A DNA stretch of 64,000 bases, taken from a bacterium. GTDB lineage: Bacteria > Bacteroidota > Bacteroidia > Flavobacteriales > Schleiferiaceae. This document shows positions 11,622 to 21,855 of the stretch, in pieces. The stretch spans positions 62,001-126,000 of the forward strand of contig WGMI01000012.1 in NCBI GenBank assembly GCA_016125155.1, given 5' to 3'. The notes under the pieces were generated by a model that was not told the DNA's origin, ran no database searches, and saw only the letters and a program-made list of their open reading frames with translations. A program made the translations under genes and the position numbers. The stretch's first letter is position 1, and each line of letters opens with the position of its first letter.

Positions 11622-11849
11622 TTACTCCACCAAACACTTCAACCGAATGCTCCTGCGGCTGTCGCTGAGGTGGAGTACGCACAAGCCCTGGGCACAGGGC
11701 GGGAGTTGGAGGGTTTTGAGGGGTTGATGTCGGGGCAGGATTCCAGATTGTAGCCGTGCGCCATGGAGGTCGATCAGCAACTCATAACCCCAGCGACAAT
11801 GGCCTGGTACCGCGTCATAGAGCCGACACCCCAAGGGTTTTGTATGCAT
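11622..11849 (-). pseudogene. Relic of a type IX secretion C-terminal sorting domain
   Basis: The 75-codon frame looks like a lone, worn type IX sorting domain. Its order matches the family: a PNP-like opening (HTKPLGCRLYDAV), a strand ending in ELLIDLHGARLQSG, then LKTLQLPPCAQGLCVLHLSD and the terminal basic strand IRLKCLVE with a stop. In intact domains these positions usually read as a DLxGR turn, LDLSxLxxGVYxL and a KLVV/KFLVE end. Cys sits where aromatic or small residues are expected, which fits decay. The frame stays open upstream to a stop at 11907-11909, but nothing resembling a passenger protein precedes it. It lies antisense to the leader region of the histidine-kinase gene. This is my reading by eye, and a small intact gene cannot be excluded. 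Confidence 0.45.
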
Positions 11850-11957
11850 AATGTGAACACAATCAATGTAATAGAGTTTATAAACACCAACACCCTCCCG
11901 TTCAAAGGTTTATCGAAATGGCCGACAGAACACCCCCAAATCTTCGATTTTTACGCT

Positions 11958-14180
11958 GTGCGCAATCCCAAACGGCTTTTAGGTCTGTTGGCAGGCTTCG
12001 GGTTGTTTTTAAGCCCGTTCGAGCCCATCTGTGCCCAGTCCCGGCCGCAGGCGTCGGTCTGTGCGAAGCCCCAAACCCCAGCGGTAGTTGTGACCCCCTC
12101 CGACAAGCCAAAGTTGATCGGGCGATCGGCAGAAGTCCTTGAACTCAAAAACCAACGCGGTTTTCCAAACGACGAACAATGCGCCTTGTTTACGGCGGGT
12201 GCCAAGGACATCCTCAATTTCGACTTGAGCGATTCCCAATTCTGGATTCGCTTTCAGTTGGCCAACCCCACCGATCATCCGGAAAAGTACTATGTCGACA
12301 TTGGCAACCCCCTGATCGACACCCTCGAATACTGGATTTTAGAAGGGGGGGTACCCATAGAACACGGGCTGATGGGCGATCGAATGCCGCACTCGGCCCG
12401 GCCGCTCTCCTACAACAGCTTTGTCCTTCCCGTGCGAATCGACCCGAGGGCATCGCGCACCCTCTACCTCCGCATCCGCTCGAACGATCAGTTGCTTCTC
12501 CCCATTCACGTGGGGGGATTTGAAGCCATCTCGGCGGCCAAAACCGATCGAGAAGTGCTGTTTGGGATGTACATCGGGCTCATGCTCGTCATGTTTGTCT
12601 ACAACGGTTTTATCTATTTCACGACCCGAGATCGGAGCTACCTGAGCTACATTTTGTACATCCTCAGTTTACTCGGGGCTCAGATGTTGTTGGAAGGATT
12701 TGCTTTTCAACGGGTTATACCCAATTTTCCGCGGGGGAACAACTTTGGACCCATCCTGCTCAGCTCGCTGACAGGGCTTACCGCCATCGCCTTTGCGCGT
12801 CAGTTTTTGTCGATGCCGCAAACGGCTCCCCGATTGAGCCGGGGTTTAAGGGTTTTTGAATTCTTGTATGTAGCCGCGGTGGTGGTGCGCGCCGCGGGCT
12901 ACGATATGGCGAGTTTCCGCATAATCGACATCGCTGGTTTGGGTTCGAGTTTGTACGGAATCGTCTTCTCGTCCTATTTGGCCATCAAAGGCCATCGACC
13001 GGCTCGGTTTTATGGGGTCGCCTGGATTTTGTTTATCGTGGGTATCGTGATATACGTCGGCAAGAACTTCGGGTTATTTGCGTACAACGACTTCACCAAT
13101 AGCGCGATCCAACTGGGTTCTTCAGCCGAAGTCATCCTGCTGTCTTTCGCCCTCGGCGACCGCATCAACCAACTGCGCAAAGACCGCGAAAGCGCCTGGG
13201 AAGAGGCCCTCAAGATGCTCGAAGAAAACGAGCGCATTGTTCGGGAGCAAAATGTCATTCTCGAAGAAAAGGTCGAGCAACGTACCCATGAACTGAGCGA
13301 GGCCAACGTCCAGCTCAACCAAGCCATGGTCGAACTCAAAGAAGCCCAAAGCCAGTTGGTGGACTCGGAGAAAATGGCCTCGTTGGGTCAGTTGACCGCG
13401 GGCATTGCCCACGAAATCAACAACCCCATCAACTTTGTTTCGAGCAACGTCAATCCGCTCAAGCGCGATCTCAACGATTTGATCGAGTTGATCGGAATGT
13501 ACGAACGTCTGGAAGCTCAGGCTCCGTCCCATGACGAATCCGCCCTGCAAGCGTTGGTGGAAGTGCGTCGCTTCAAAAAGGAAATCGACTATGAGTTCTT
13601 GGTATCCGAAATCTACGGACTCATCGATGGTATCAAGAACGGGGCAGATCGAACGGGGGAAATTGTCCGGGGTCTGCGCACGTTTTCCCGACTCGACGAA
13701 GACGAATTCAAGGAAGCCGACATCGAAGATGGTCTGTTGAGTACGCTGACCATTTCGAACAACAAAATGCGCGACCGCATCGAGTTGGTCACCGACTTTT
13801 GCCACCTACCGCAAATTCCGTGTTATCCGGGCAAGTTGAACCAAGTGTTCATGAACATCATCATCAATGGAATTCAGGCCATTGAAGAGCGGTTGCGCGC
13901 AGAACCCGAGCACGAAGGGCGCCTGCTGATTCGAACGCAGCTCCATTCCGACCAGGTCGAAGTAGAGATTGTCGACAACGGAACGGGAATGGACGAAGAG
14001 GTACGCAATCGGATGTTCGAGCCTTTTTTTACCACCAAGCCCGTAGGCGAAGGAACCGGTTTGGGGCTGTCTATTGTGTACAAAATTATACAAGCCCACG
14101 CGGGAAGCATGATTGTGGAGAGCGAAGTCGGGAAGGGCAGTCGGTTTAAAATTTTCTTGCCTCGAAAACAAACGTCTTAA
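11958..14180 (+). CDS. Sensor histidine kinase with 7TMR-DISM input module
   Basis: I chose the GTG at 11958 because it begins a normal signal peptide (RNPKRLLGLLAGFGLFLSP, cut near ICAQ). In-frame starts at 11763 and 11844 would put about 40-65 hydrophilic residues before it and run into the relic sorting domain on the other strand. From the GTG the protein has 740 residues. A periplasmic 7TMR-DISMED2-like beta domain (about 35-185) comes first, then seven membrane segments (about 200-390) and a coiled coil. A HisKA-type dimerisation domain has the phospho-acceptor H485 in AGIAHEINNP. The HATPase domain has MNIIINGIQAIEE (N box), VDNGTGMDEE, FEPFFTTKP and GTGLGLSIV. Enzymatically it looks complete. 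It is followed after 12 nt by two response-regulator genes. Confidence 0.88.
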   Translation: MRNPKRLLGLLAGFGLFLSPFEPICAQSRPQASVCAKPQTPAVVVTPSDKPKLIGRSAEVLELKNQRGFPNDEQCALFTAGAKDILNFDLSDSQFWIRFQLANPTDHPEKYYVDIGNPLIDTLEYWILEGGVPIEHGLMGDRMPHSARPLSYNSFVLPVRIDPRASRTLYLRIRSNDQLLLPIHVGGFEAISAAKTDREVLFGMYIGLMLVMFVYNGFIYFTTRDRSYLSYILYILSLLGAQMLLEGFAFQRVIPNFPRGNNFGPILLSSLTGLTAIAFARQFLSMPQTAPRLSRGLRVFEFLYVAAVVVRAAGYDMASFRIIDIAGLGSSLYGIVFSSYLAIKGHRPARFYGVAWILFIVGIVIYVGKNFGLFAYNDFTNSAIQLGSSAEVILLSFALGDRINQLRKDRESAWEEALKMLEENERIVREQNVILEEKVEQRTHELSEANVQLNQAMVELKEAQSQLVDSEKMASLGQLTAGIAHEINNPINFVSSNVNPLKRDLNDLIELIGMYERLEAQAPSHDESALQALVEVRRFKKEIDYEFLVSEIYGLIDGIKNGADRTGEIVRGLRTFSRLDEDEFKEADIEDGLLSTLTISNNKMRDRIELVTDFCHLPQIPCYPGKLNQVFMNIIINGIQAIEERLRAEPEHEGRLLIRTQLHSDQVEVEIVDNGTGMDEEVRNRMFEPFFTTKPVGEGTGLGLSIVYKIIQAHAGSMIVESEVGKGSRFKIFLPRKQTS

Positions 14181-14192
14181 ATTGAACGCATT

Positions 14193-15281
14193 ATGGCAAA
14201 GGAAAAAATACGCGTGCTCTACCTCGACGACGAACAGGAGAATTTGAGTGCATTCAAGGCGGGGTTTCGGCGCGAATTTGACGTACAGGTCGCGAACAAC
14301 TCCAAAGAAGCGTTCGATCTCATTCAAAGCGTGCGTCCGCATGTGATTTTCAGCGACCAACGCATGCCCGAAATGACCGGGGTTGAGTTTTTCAATGCCG
14401 TGCGCCAAATCTATCCTGAAGGCATTCGGATTTTGCTCACCGCTTTTGCTGATGTTAAAGACATTGTGGCCGCCATCAACCGGGGCAATGTGTATCGCTT
14501 TGTCTCCAAACCCTGGAACGAAGACGAATTGAGAAATACCGTCCTCAATGCGTATGAGATCTTCAATACCCGCCATCAGTTGCAACTCAAAGTGGCTGAG
14601 CTGGAAAAGGCGAACGAAGACCTCAACCGTTTTATTTACAGCGCCTCTCACGATCTGAGGGCCCCGTTGATGTCGATTTTGGGCGTGGTCAAGCTGGCGC
14701 GCTACGAAGAGATTGACGAACCCAGCCGACAGTATTTTGGGATGATTGAATCGAGCGTCAACAAACTCGATTTGTTTATTCAGAACATCATCGAATACTA
14801 CCAGAACTCGCGAGACCTGAGCGAGGTGCGCGAAATCGACTTCGAACAATTGGTCGACGATATTCTCGAAAATCTGCGGTTTCATTCCGCGAATCCCAAG
14901 CTCCGGTTCCATACCGAAATCGAAGCTCCGGGAACCTTTAAAGCCGACGAGTTTCGTTTGCGAATCATTCTGAGCAATCTCATTTCGAATGCCATCCGCT
15001 TTCAACGCCCGGAGCATCCGAGCCCCGAGGTGCGCATCAAGGTGTCGTGCAACGACAAGCGAGCCGAAATCCTCATTGAAGACAACGGCATTGGCATTTT
15101 GCAAGAGCATATGCAGAACATCTTCAAAATGTTCTTCAAAGCCCATCCCCAGCACAGTGGATCGGGCATTGGCCTCTACATTGTCAAAGAAGCACTCAAC
15201 AAGGTCGAAGGCGACATCAGCGTGAGTTCGACCCCCAATGTGGGCACCTTGTTCTCGATCAGCATCCCCAACAGGGCATGA
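14193..15281 (+). CDS. Response-regulator/histidine-kinase hybrid (REC-HisKA-HATPase)
   Basis: The 362-residue cytosolic protein has a receiver domain at the N-terminus (acidic pocket LDDEQ near residue 12, phospho-acceptor D55 in FSDQRMPEM, then LTAFAD and VSKPW). A short helix leads to a kinase core: H153 in SASHDLRAPLMSI, the N box LSNLISNAIRF and the ATP-lid glycines in GSGIGLYIVKEAL. With the receiver in front of the kinase and no membrane segment, it is the kind of protein that takes phosphate from another kinase. The upstream 7TMR-DISM kinase, 12 nt away, is the obvious donor. Its stop overlaps the next receiver gene as ATGA. Confidence 0.92.
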   Translation: MAKEKIRVLYLDDEQENLSAFKAGFRREFDVQVANNSKEAFDLIQSVRPHVIFSDQRMPEMTGVEFFNAVRQIYPEGIRILLTAFADVKDIVAAINRGNVYRFVSKPWNEDELRNTVLNAYEIFNTRHQLQLKVAELEKANEDLNRFIYSASHDLRAPLMSILGVVKLARYEEIDEPSRQYFGMIESSVNKLDLFIQNIIEYYQNSRDLSEVREIDFEQLVDDILENLRFHSANPKLRFHTEIEAPGTFKADEFRLRIILSNLISNAIRFQRPEHPSPEVRIKVSCNDKRAEILIEDNGIGILQEHMQNIFKMFFKAHPQHSGSGIGLYIVKEALNKVEGDISVSSTPNVGTLFSISIPNRA

Positions 15282-15688
15282 GCATGACGCCTTACCGCAA
15301 GATCATGCTGATCGACGACAACCCGATCGATCTGTTCCTGAACCGGAATTTGCTCAAGCGCGAGGGAATGGATGGCCATTTTATGGAGCATTCCAGTGGG
15401 GCTTCGGCCCTTGAATACTTGGTGGATTATGCGCAGGAATCCGATCGGCTACCCGATCTGATCTTGCTCGACATTCAAATGCCCGTTATGGACGGCTTTG
15501 CCTTTCTGGAGGGGTTGCGCGATCTGCGACCCCGATTGGCCTGCGTTCCGGAATTGTTCATCCTGAGTTCGACCACCAACCAAGACGACATCCGCGCGCT
15601 TCGGGCCGATCCGTTGGTGCGCCGCATTCTGAAAAAACCCCTCGAAGTCGACTTGCTCAAAAAGTCGCTCGGCATCGATCAGTTTTAG
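15278..15688 (+). CDS. Single-domain response regulator
   Basis: The 136 residues form one receiver domain and nothing else. The acidic pair is in MLIDDNPID, the phospho-acceptor is D65 in LILLDIQMPVMDGF, the switch Ser/Thr block is LSSTTN and the conserved Lys is in ILKKPLE. The pattern is that of Rcp1-like receivers, which pass phosphate or bind a partner protein rather than DNA. The start overlaps the kinase-hybrid stop by 4 bp, so it belongs to the same unit and is probably the last acceptor of the cassette. The gene ends 4 nt from the convergent prfC stop. Confidence 0.92.
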   Translation: MSMTPYRKIMLIDDNPIDLFLNRNLLKREGMDGHFMEHSSGASALEYLVDYAQESDRLPDLILLDIQMPVMDGFAFLEGLRDLRPRLACVPELFILSSTTNQDDIRALRADPLVRRILKKPLEVDLLKKSLGIDQF

Positions 15689-15692
15689 CGCG

Positions 15693-17273
15693 TCAATCTT
15701 CGCTTTTGAGCAAAAACTGCAGACCTGGAAACTTCTGTTCTGCGGTTTGAAGACTGTAGGCCGAATCCGCCAGAAACACCGGTCGGTCGTATTTGTCGCG
15801 GGCAATATTCCTCGATTTGAGCTTGCGAAATTCTTCGAATTGGACCGGGTCTTCGATACGGATCCAACAGGCTTTGTACGCAGGGTAGGGCTCGTAGCTG
15901 CACTTGGCTCCGTATTCGTGTTCGAGGCGATACTGGATCACTTCGTACTGCAGCGCGCCCACCGTACCGATGATTTTGCGTCCGTTTTGCTCGAGGGTGA
16001 AGAGCTGGGCCACCCCTTCGTCCATCAATTGGTCAATGCCCTTGGCCAGCTGTTTTGACTTGAGTGGATCGGCATTGTTGATGAAGCGAAAGTGCTCGGG
16101 GCTAAAGCTGGGGATGCCCGTAAAGTGCAGGGTTTCTCCCGCGCTGAGTCCATCGCCAATGCGAAAGTTGCCCGTATCGTGCAATCCGACGATGTCGCCC
16201 GGAAACGCTTCGTCGACGACCGATTTCTTGCTCGCCATAAAAGCCGTCGGACTGCTGAATTTCAGCATTTTGTTCAGCCGGATGTGCCTGTAGTTGGTGT
16301 TGCGCTCAAACACCCCTGACACCACCTTGACAAAGGCCAGTCGATCCCGGTGGTTGGGGTCCATATTCGCGTGGATTTTGAAGATGAACCCAGAGAACTG
16401 GGGCTCTTCGGGACGGACCATCCGCTCTTCGGTTTGCTTGGGCTGAGGGGGCGGGGCGATTTCGACAAAACAATCGAGCAATTCGCCCACCCCAAAATTG
16501 TTCAACGCACTTCCAAAAAACACCGGGCACTGTTCGCCCCGGCGGTAGGCTTCGGGATCGAAGGCGGGGTAGACTTCCTGAACGAGCTCGACTTCTTCGC
16601 GGAGCAATGCGGTGGCCGAGGCGCCAATCCACGATTCGAGTCGAGGGTCTTCGAGGTTCTCTACTTCTATGCTGTCTCCTATTTTCTGCTTGAGCGCCTC
16701 GGTATAAAACTTTAGGTTCTTTTCCCAGAGGTTGTACACACCCTTAAACTCTCTCCCAATGCCTATGGGCCAGCTCAGGGGTACCACCTTGAGACCGAGC
16801 TTTTGTTCCACTTCGTCGAGCAAATCGAAGGCATCGCGCCCCTCCCGGTCCATTTTGTTGATAAAGACAATCAGCGGAATCGAGCGCATGCGCGACACCG
16901 AGACCAGTTTTTCTGTTTGGGTCTCGACCCCCTTGGCTACGTCGATTACCACAATGGCGGAATCGACCGCTGTCAGCGTGCGGTAGGTGTCTTCCGCAAA
17001 GTCTTGGTGACCGGGGGTGTCGAGGATGTTGATTTTCCGCCCGGCATATTCGAACGCCATGACCGAAGTCGCCACCGAAATGCCGCGCTGCTTTTCGATC
17101 TCCATAAAGTCGGAGGTGGCCGTCTTCTTGATCTTGTTGGATTTGACCGCGCCCGCCTCCTGGATGGCCCCCCCGAACAGAAGCAGTTTTTCGGTCAAGG
17201 TGGTCTTGCCCGCATCGGGGTGAGAAATAATGCCGAACGTGCGGCGGCGTTTGATTTCGCTGTTTAAATCCAT
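15693..17273 (-). CDS. prfC: Peptide chain release factor 3
   Basis: RF3 is a GTPase that removes RF1/RF2 from the ribosome after peptide release. The 526-residue protein has the translational GTPase motifs SHPDAGKTT (17-25), RGISV (about 63-67), DTPGH (85-89) and NKMD (139-142), followed by EF-G-like domains II and III. The internal block [20 protein letters not shown] is characteristic of RF3, and its length is the family standard. It lies downstream of uvrA with a 32-nt gap and may share transcripts with the rfbC-mltD-uvrA series. Confidence 0.97.
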   Translation of the reverse strand: MDLNSEIKRRRTFGIISHPDAGKTTLTEKLLLFGGAIQEAGAVKSNKIKKTATSDFMEIEKQRGISVATSVMAFEYAGRKINILDTPGHQDFAEDTYRTLTAVDSAIVVIDVAKGVETQTEKLVSVSRMRSIPLIVFINKMDREGRDAFDLLDEVEQKLGLKVVPLSWPIGIGREFKGVYNLWEKNLKFYTEALKQKIGDSIEVENLEDPRLESWIGASATALLREEVELVQEVYPAFDPEAYRRGEQCPVFFGSALNNFGVGELLDCFVEIAPPPQPKQTEERMVRPEEPQFSGFIFKIHANMDPNHRDRLAFVKVVSGVFERNTNYRHIRLNKMLKFSSPTAFMASKKSVVDEAFPGDIVGLHDTGNFRIGDGLSAGETLHFTGIPSFSPEHFRFINNADPLKSKQLAKGIDQLMDEGVAQLFTLEQNGRKIIGTVGALQYEVIQYRLEHEYGAKCSYEPYPAYKACWIRIEDPVQFEEFRKLKSRNIARDKYDRPVFLADSAYSLQTAEQKFPGLQFLLKSED

Positions 17274-17305
17274 GGAATTCCGTCGTACAAAGGGATGAGG
17301 TCGGT

Positions 17306-20179
17306 CTAAGACCGAAGCGTGCCCACCGGGGTGGTTTCAAAGGAACGGGTCAATTCGAGTGCCAAATAGCGGCCGGTATGGCTTTCGGGAATGCGGGCGA
17401 GTTGTTCCGGGGTACCCGTCCCGACAATGCGCCCTCCACCTTGGCCTCCTTCGGGCCCCAAATCAATCAGGTAGTCGGCCAGCTTGAGCACGTCGAGATT
17501 GTGTTCGATGATCAACACCGAATTGCCGCGTTCGACGAGTTTGCCAATCACCTCCATCAACATTCGAACGTCTTCGAAATGCAAACCCGTGGTGGGTTCG
17601 TCGAGGATGTACATGGTGCGTCCGGTATCGCGCTTGCTCAATTCGGCCGCCAGTTTGACCCGCTGAGCCTCGCCTCCCGACAGGGTGGTCGAACTCTGTC
17701 CCAGCGTGAGATAGCCCAATCCAACCTCGTTTAAGGTCTTGATCTTCTGATAGATCTTAGGGATGTGTTCAAAAAACCGAACCGCGTCTTCTACCGACAA
17801 GTCGAGCACATCGGCAATTGACTTGCCTTTGTATCGCACCTCGAGGGTCTCGCGGTTGAATCGACGGCCCTGACAGGTTTCGCACTGCACATATACATCA
17901 GGCAAAAAGTTCATCTCGATGGAGCGCAACCCTCCGCCTTGGCAGGTCTCACAACGCCCGCCTTTGACATTGAAGCTGAAGCGGCCCGCCTTGTACCCGC
18001 GTACCTTGGATTCGGGCAATTGGGCAAACAAGTCGCGGATTTCGTTGAGCACACCGGTGTAGGTGGCCGGGTTGCTGCGCGGGGTACGTCCAATCGGGCT
18101 CTGATCGATGTCGATCACCTTGTCGAGCAGTTCCAATCCTTCAATTCGGTCGTAGGGCAGGGGTTTTTTAACCGCCTTGTAGAAATGACGGTTCAAGATC
18201 GGATAGAGCGTTTCGTTGACCAGGGTCGATTTGCCGCTGCCCGAAACCCCGCTGACCCCGACCAACAGGCCGAGGGGGATTTCGAGGTCGACGTTTTTGA
18301 GGTTGTTGCCCCGGGCCCCTTTCAACCTGAGCCAGTCTTTGCCCGGGCTGCGCCTGCGATCGGGCAGGGGAATGGATTTGCGCCCACTCAGGTAGTCGGC
18401 GGTTAGGGTAGGGGCCGTGCACAGTTCGGCAAAGGTGCCTTGGGCCACGATTTTGCCCCCGTGTCGACCAGCTCCCGGGCCCATATCGACAATGTGGTCG
18501 GCCCGCTCCATCATATCGCGGTCGTGTTCGACCACGAGGACGGAATTTCCGATGTCCCGCAACTGCTCGAGCGATTCGATCAGTTTGTGGTTGTCGCGCT
18601 GATGGAGTCCAATCGAGGGTTCGTCGAGAATGTAGAGCACATTGACCAGTTGAGACCCGATCTGGGTTGCCAATCGGATGCGCTGGGCCTCGCCCCCCGA
18701 AAGCCCTTTGGCCGGGCGATCGAGACTGAGGTAGTCGAGACCCACCTTGAGGAGGAATCCGACCCGGGCCGAGAGTTCCTTGAGAATCTCTGAGCCCACC
18801 ACGGCCTGATTCCCGTTCAGGTGATTGCGGGCATCGTCGATCCAGCGTCCGAGCGCATCGATAGACAAAGCGCTGAGCTGCGCGATGTTGTGGCCGTAAA
18901 TGACAAAATGCCTCGACTCGATTTTGAGCCGGCTGCCCTCGCAATGTGGACAGCGGACCTTGTTCATAAAGGCATCGGCCCAGCGCAAAATACCTGCGCT
19001 CTTGCCTTCTTTACTCTGATTTTCAATAAATTGAACAATGCCCTCAAACTGAACATTCAGTTTTCGGGTCACCCCAAGGGTTTTGTTTTCGACTTCAAAA
19101 CTCTCCTGTACTCCGTAAAAAAGCGCGTCCATGCCTTCTTCGGGGATGTCGACAATGGGGGTGTTCAGATCGAAGCCAAAGCGCTGACCGATGATTTCGA
19201 TCTGACCAAAAATCCAACTCTTGCTGAACTCGCCCAAGGGCGCCAAGCCGCCTTTGCGAATGCTGAGCCGGTTGTCGGGTACCACTTTGGCCAAATCGAC
19301 TTCGGCGATTTCGCCCAAGCCGTTGCAGTGCGCACAGGCCCCTTTGGGTGAGTTGAAGGAGAAACTGTTCGGTTCGGGTTCCGGATACGAAATACCGCTG
19401 CTCGGGCACATTAAATGACGGCTGTAGTAGCGGGGTTTGTCGTCTCCTTCCGCCAAGACCATCGCCGTTCCTTTCCCGAGGCTCAGGGCCCGGTTGAGGC
19501 TTTGCTTCAGTCGCTCGGTTTCCTCCGAACGCACGCTGAGTCGATCGACCACCACTTCGATGTCGTGGGTCTTGTATCGATCCAGCTTCATTCCACGGGT
19601 AATCTCGGTCAGTGCTCCATCGACCCGCACCTTGACAAACCCCGATCGGGCAATTTGCTCGAAGAGTTCTCGGTAGTGCCCTTTCCGGCTGCGCACCAAA
19701 GGGGCGAGCAAGGCCACCCGCCGCCCGTCAAAGTCGGAGTGCAGCAGTTCGACAATGCGCTCTTCGCTGTACTGAACCATGGGCTCCCCGGTCACATAGC
19801 TATACGCGGTTCCGGCCCGGGCAAACAAAAGGCGCAAAAAGTCGTAGATCTCGGTCACCGTGCCCACCGTAGAACGCGGGTTGCGCGATGTCGTCTTCTG
19901 CTCGATGGCAATCACCGGACTCAGGCCTTCGACTTTGTCGACTTCGGGACGTTCCATGGATCCCAAAAACTGCCGCGCATAGGCCGAAAGGGTCTCCATA
20001 TACCGCCTTTGCCCTTCGGCGTAGAGGGTATCGAAGGCCAAACTCGATTTGCCGCTCCCGCTCAGCCCGGTCAAGACGACCAAGCGGTTCCGCGGGAAGG
20101 ACACGTCGATGTTGTCCAAATTGTGTACCCTGGCCCCCCAAACCGATATGGTGGCCTCTTCCGCAGCCGTTTGAATCAC
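17306..20179 (-). CDS. uvrA: Excinuclease ABC subunit A
   Basis: UvrA is the damage-sensing ABC ATPase of nucleotide excision repair. It works with UvrB and UvrC, neither of which is in the window. The protein has 957 residues with two ABC modules. The first Walker A is GLSGSGKSS at 38-46 and the second, GVSGSGKST, is near residue 645. Both signature motifs are present ([16 protein letters not shown] and [16 protein letters not shown]), as are the zinc-module cysteines in CPHCEGSRL and [16 protein letters not shown]. It starts 1 nt after the stop of the lytic transglycosylase gene, so the two are likely cotranscribed. Confidence 0.98.
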   Translation of the reverse strand: MIQTAAEEATISVWGARVHNLDNIDVSFPRNRLVVLTGLSGSGKSSLAFDTLYAEGQRRYMETLSAYARQFLGSMERPEVDKVEGLSPVIAIEQKTTSRNPRSTVGTVTEIYDFLRLLFARAGTAYSYVTGEPMVQYSEERIVELLHSDFDGRRVALLAPLVRSRKGHYRELFEQIARSGFVKVRVDGALTEITRGMKLDRYKTHDIEVVVDRLSVRSEETERLKQSLNRALSLGKGTAMVLAEGDDKPRYYSRHLMCPSSGISYPEPEPNSFSFNSPKGACAHCNGLGEIAEVDLAKVVPDNRLSIRKGGLAPLGEFSKSWIFGQIEIIGQRFGFDLNTPIVDIPEEGMDALFYGVQESFEVENKTLGVTRKLNVQFEGIVQFIENQSKEGKSAGILRWADAFMNKVRCPHCEGSRLKIESRHFVIYGHNIAQLSALSIDALGRWIDDARNHLNGNQAVVGSEILKELSARVGFLLKVGLDYLSLDRPAKGLSGGEAQRIRLATQIGSQLVNVLYILDEPSIGLHQRDNHKLIESLEQLRDIGNSVLVVEHDRDMMERADHIVDMGPGAGRHGGKIVAQGTFAELCTAPTLTADYLSGRKSIPLPDRRRSPGKDWLRLKGARGNNLKNVDLEIPLGLLVGVSGVSGSGKSTLVNETLYPILNRHFYKAVKKPLPYDRIEGLELLDKVIDIDQSPIGRTPRSNPATYTGVLNEIRDLFAQLPESKVRGYKAGRFSFNVKGGRCETCQGGGLRSIEMNFLPDVYVQCETCQGRRFNRETLEVRYKGKSIADVLDLSVEDAVRFFEHIPKIYQKIKTLNEVGLGYLTLGQSSTTLSGGEAQRVKLAAELSKRDTGRTMYILDEPTTGLHFEDVRMLMEVIGKLVERGNSVLIIEHNLDVLKLADYLIDLGPEGGQGGGRIVGTGTPEQLARIPESHTGRYLALELTRSFETTPVGTLRS

Positions 20180-20180
20180 T

Positions 20181-21251
20181 TCAACGCGGTTTTTCAGCGG
20201 TTCCGGTGCCCGAGGCTCGCCCGGCTTCCGCAGGTGTTTCGCCTTCAGACGATCCTTGCGGAATCGGCCTTTTCCGATCGGTAGAGGGGGTCTCTTCCGC
20301 GGTTACTTCTTCGTCTTCTTGGGGCTCGAGGGGAATTTGAACGGTGTAGACGGAGCGCGCTGCCTTGGTCAAAGACGAATTCCGAATCCAGGGATTCTGG
20401 GTTTTTAAGGCTTTGTAGTTCACGCCTTGATCGAGGGCAAACTGGACCCAATCCGCTACGGGAGGGGTCACTTCTACCGTGCGCACCGAATAGGGACGGT
20501 AGTAGTCCTTGTGCCTCAACCGGAATCCGTAGGCTTCGGGTTGTTCGAAAATTTGCTTTACCGCGAGCATGCGGAACACATACCGAGAGGTTTCCCCGTT
20601 CAAGTATAGACCGTAGTAGTCTGAACTCTGTTGCTTTTGCACTTGGCGTTCGAGTCCGCCCATCCCCATATTGTACGAGGCGGCGGCCAACGCCCAGTTC
20701 CCGAATTTGGCCTTGGCTTCTTTGAGGTATTTGCAGGCCGCTCGGGTCGATTTTTCGAGGTGGTAGCGTTCATCGATGTCGTCGTTGACCTCGAGTCCAT
20801 ATCCTTTGGCCGTCTCGGGGAGAATCTGCCAAAAACCCGCGGCCCCAGCGGGAGAAACCACGGGCATAAACCCGCTTTCGACCACGGCCAAATACTTAAA
20901 GTCTTCGGGCACCCCTTCTTCTTTCAGAATGCGCTCGATGGTCGGAAAGTAGCGGCGCGACCGTTTGAGCAAGAGCAATCCGTTGGATTGCCAATAGGTA
21001 TTGACAAGCAATTCCCGGTCGTAGCGCTCATAGACTTCGGGGTCGTTCAAAGGGACGGATTCTCCCGCAAAGTCAAGGCGTTCCGGTTTGTTGAGCGCAA
21101 ACACTCCATAATGCGCGCGAAACTCGGCCGCAAACTCCTTGTCTTCAATGGGTTCATCCACAAAAAAGACGAACAACTTAAAGGCGACGAAGGCAAGGGC
21201 CAAAATGCCCAGGGCCTTGAGCGGTCGATCGGTACTAAAGCTCAAAAGCAA
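20181..21251 (-). CDS. Membrane-anchored lytic transglycosylase (MltD-like, no LysM)
   Basis: The 356-residue protein has a single N-terminal membrane segment (LGILALAFVAFKLFVFFV) and a family 1 lytic transglycosylase domain. The catalytic Glu is E125 in AVVESGF. The other signatures follow: AAGFWQILPETA (137-148) in place of GLMQ, and ASYNMGMGGL (191-200). Such enzymes cleave peptidoglycan between MurNAc and GlcNAc and leave 1,6-anhydro ends. MltD normally carries LysM repeats after the catalytic domain. Here the tail instead becomes Glu/Thr/Pro-rich and ends without one. The gene overlaps the 3' end of rfbC by 17 bp and ends 1 nt before uvrA. Confidence 0.92.
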   Translation of the reverse strand: MLLSFSTDRPLKALGILALAFVAFKLFVFFVDEPIEDKEFAAEFRAHYGVFALNKPERLDFAGESVPLNDPEVYERYDRELLVNTYWQSNGLLLLKRSRRYFPTIERILKEEGVPEDFKYLAVVESGFMPVVSPAGAAGFWQILPETAKGYGLEVNDDIDERYHLEKSTRAACKYLKEAKAKFGNWALAAASYNMGMGGLERQVQKQQSSDYYGLYLNGETSRYVFRMLAVKQIFEQPEAYGFRLRHKDYYRPYSVRTVEVTPPVADWVQFALDQGVNYKALKTQNPWIRNSSLTKAARSVYTVQIPLEPQEDEEVTAEETPSTDRKRPIPQGSSEGETPAEAGRASGTGTAEKPR

Positions 21252-21789
21252 AAGGGGACTTGAGTTCGTTGAATAGCGGAGCCATCTGATCTTTTTCTGA
21301 CAGCAAAGTCTGTTCCAATCCCCAGTCGATGCCCAACCGTGGGTCGTTCCAGCGCACCGAACCCTCGGAAACCTTCGAATATAGGGCGGTGCATTTGTAG
21401 GCGAACAGTGTTTGATCTTCGAGGGTCACAAATCCATGGGCAAAGCCGGGGGGAATCCAGAATTGGGTTTTGTTGGCTCCGCTCAGTTCGATCCCGTAGT
21501 GTTGACCGTAGGTAGGCGATCCTACCCGGATGTCCAAGGCCACGTCGAACACCCGACCCGTCACTACGCGTACCAACTTTCCCTGGGCAAAAGGAGGCGA
21601 CTGAAAGTGTAAACCCCGTAAAACCCCGCGTTGAGACAGCGATTGATTGTCTTGAACAAAGTCCTCGACAATGCCGAGTTCGGCCAGTACATCGCGGTTG
21701 TACGATTCAAAAAAATGACCGCGCTCGTCTTCAAACACCCGGGGGTGCAAAACGAGGAGTCCTGGGATGGGGGTCGTTTCGGCGCGCAC
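21235..21789 (-). CDS. rfbC: dTDP-4-dehydrorhamnose 3,5-epimerase
   Basis: RfbC (RmlC) epimerises dTDP-4-dehydro-6-deoxyglucose on the way to dTDP-rhamnose. The cupin shows VFEDERGHFFE, the catalytic His at H61 in GVLRGLHFQ, and the QFWIPPGFAHGFVTL and AYKCT blocks. I prefer the GTG at 21789 (184 residues) because family members begin 8-12 residues before PGLLVLHPRVF. An ATG at 21855 would add 22 polar residues. A TACCTTTG box stops 4 nt before the GTG, which fits a leaderless start there. No other rhamnose gene is in the window. Its end overlaps the transglycosylase gene by 17 bp. Confidence 0.93.
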   Translation of the reverse strand: MRAETTPIPGLLVLHPRVFEDERGHFFESYNRDVLAELGIVEDFVQDNQSLSQRGVLRGLHFQSPPFAQGKLVRVVTGRVFDVALDIRVGSPTYGQHYGIELSGANKTQFWIPPGFAHGFVTLEDQTLFAYKCTALYSKVSEGSVRWNDPRLGIDWGLEQTLLSEKDQMAPLFNELKSPFAFEL

Positions 21790-21793
21790 AGTG

Positions 21794-21801
21794 CAAAGGT
21801 A
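21794..21801 (-). promoter_or_regulatory. Putative -7 box TACCTTTG before rfbC
   Basis: On the minus strand this is an exact TAnnTTTG match, followed by CACT and the GTG at 21789. If used, transcription would start at the GTG itself. No -33 TTG is evident. Confidence 0.4.
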
Positions 21802-21855
21802 AGGGGTCTGACTTTGGTGTTGAATGGATTCGACGCTGGGGGTTGAGATTTTCAA

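Noticed and set aside
11763-11957. Upstream in-frame extension of the histidine-kinase gene
   Set aside because: It would place 65 hydrophilic residues before a normal signal peptide and overlap the sorting-domain relic on the other strand. The GTG at 11958 explains the signal peptide better.
13806-15155. Long minus-strand open frame of 449 codons
   Set aside because: It is the shadow of the plus-strand kinase and hybrid genes, which have full domain motifs. It shows none itself.
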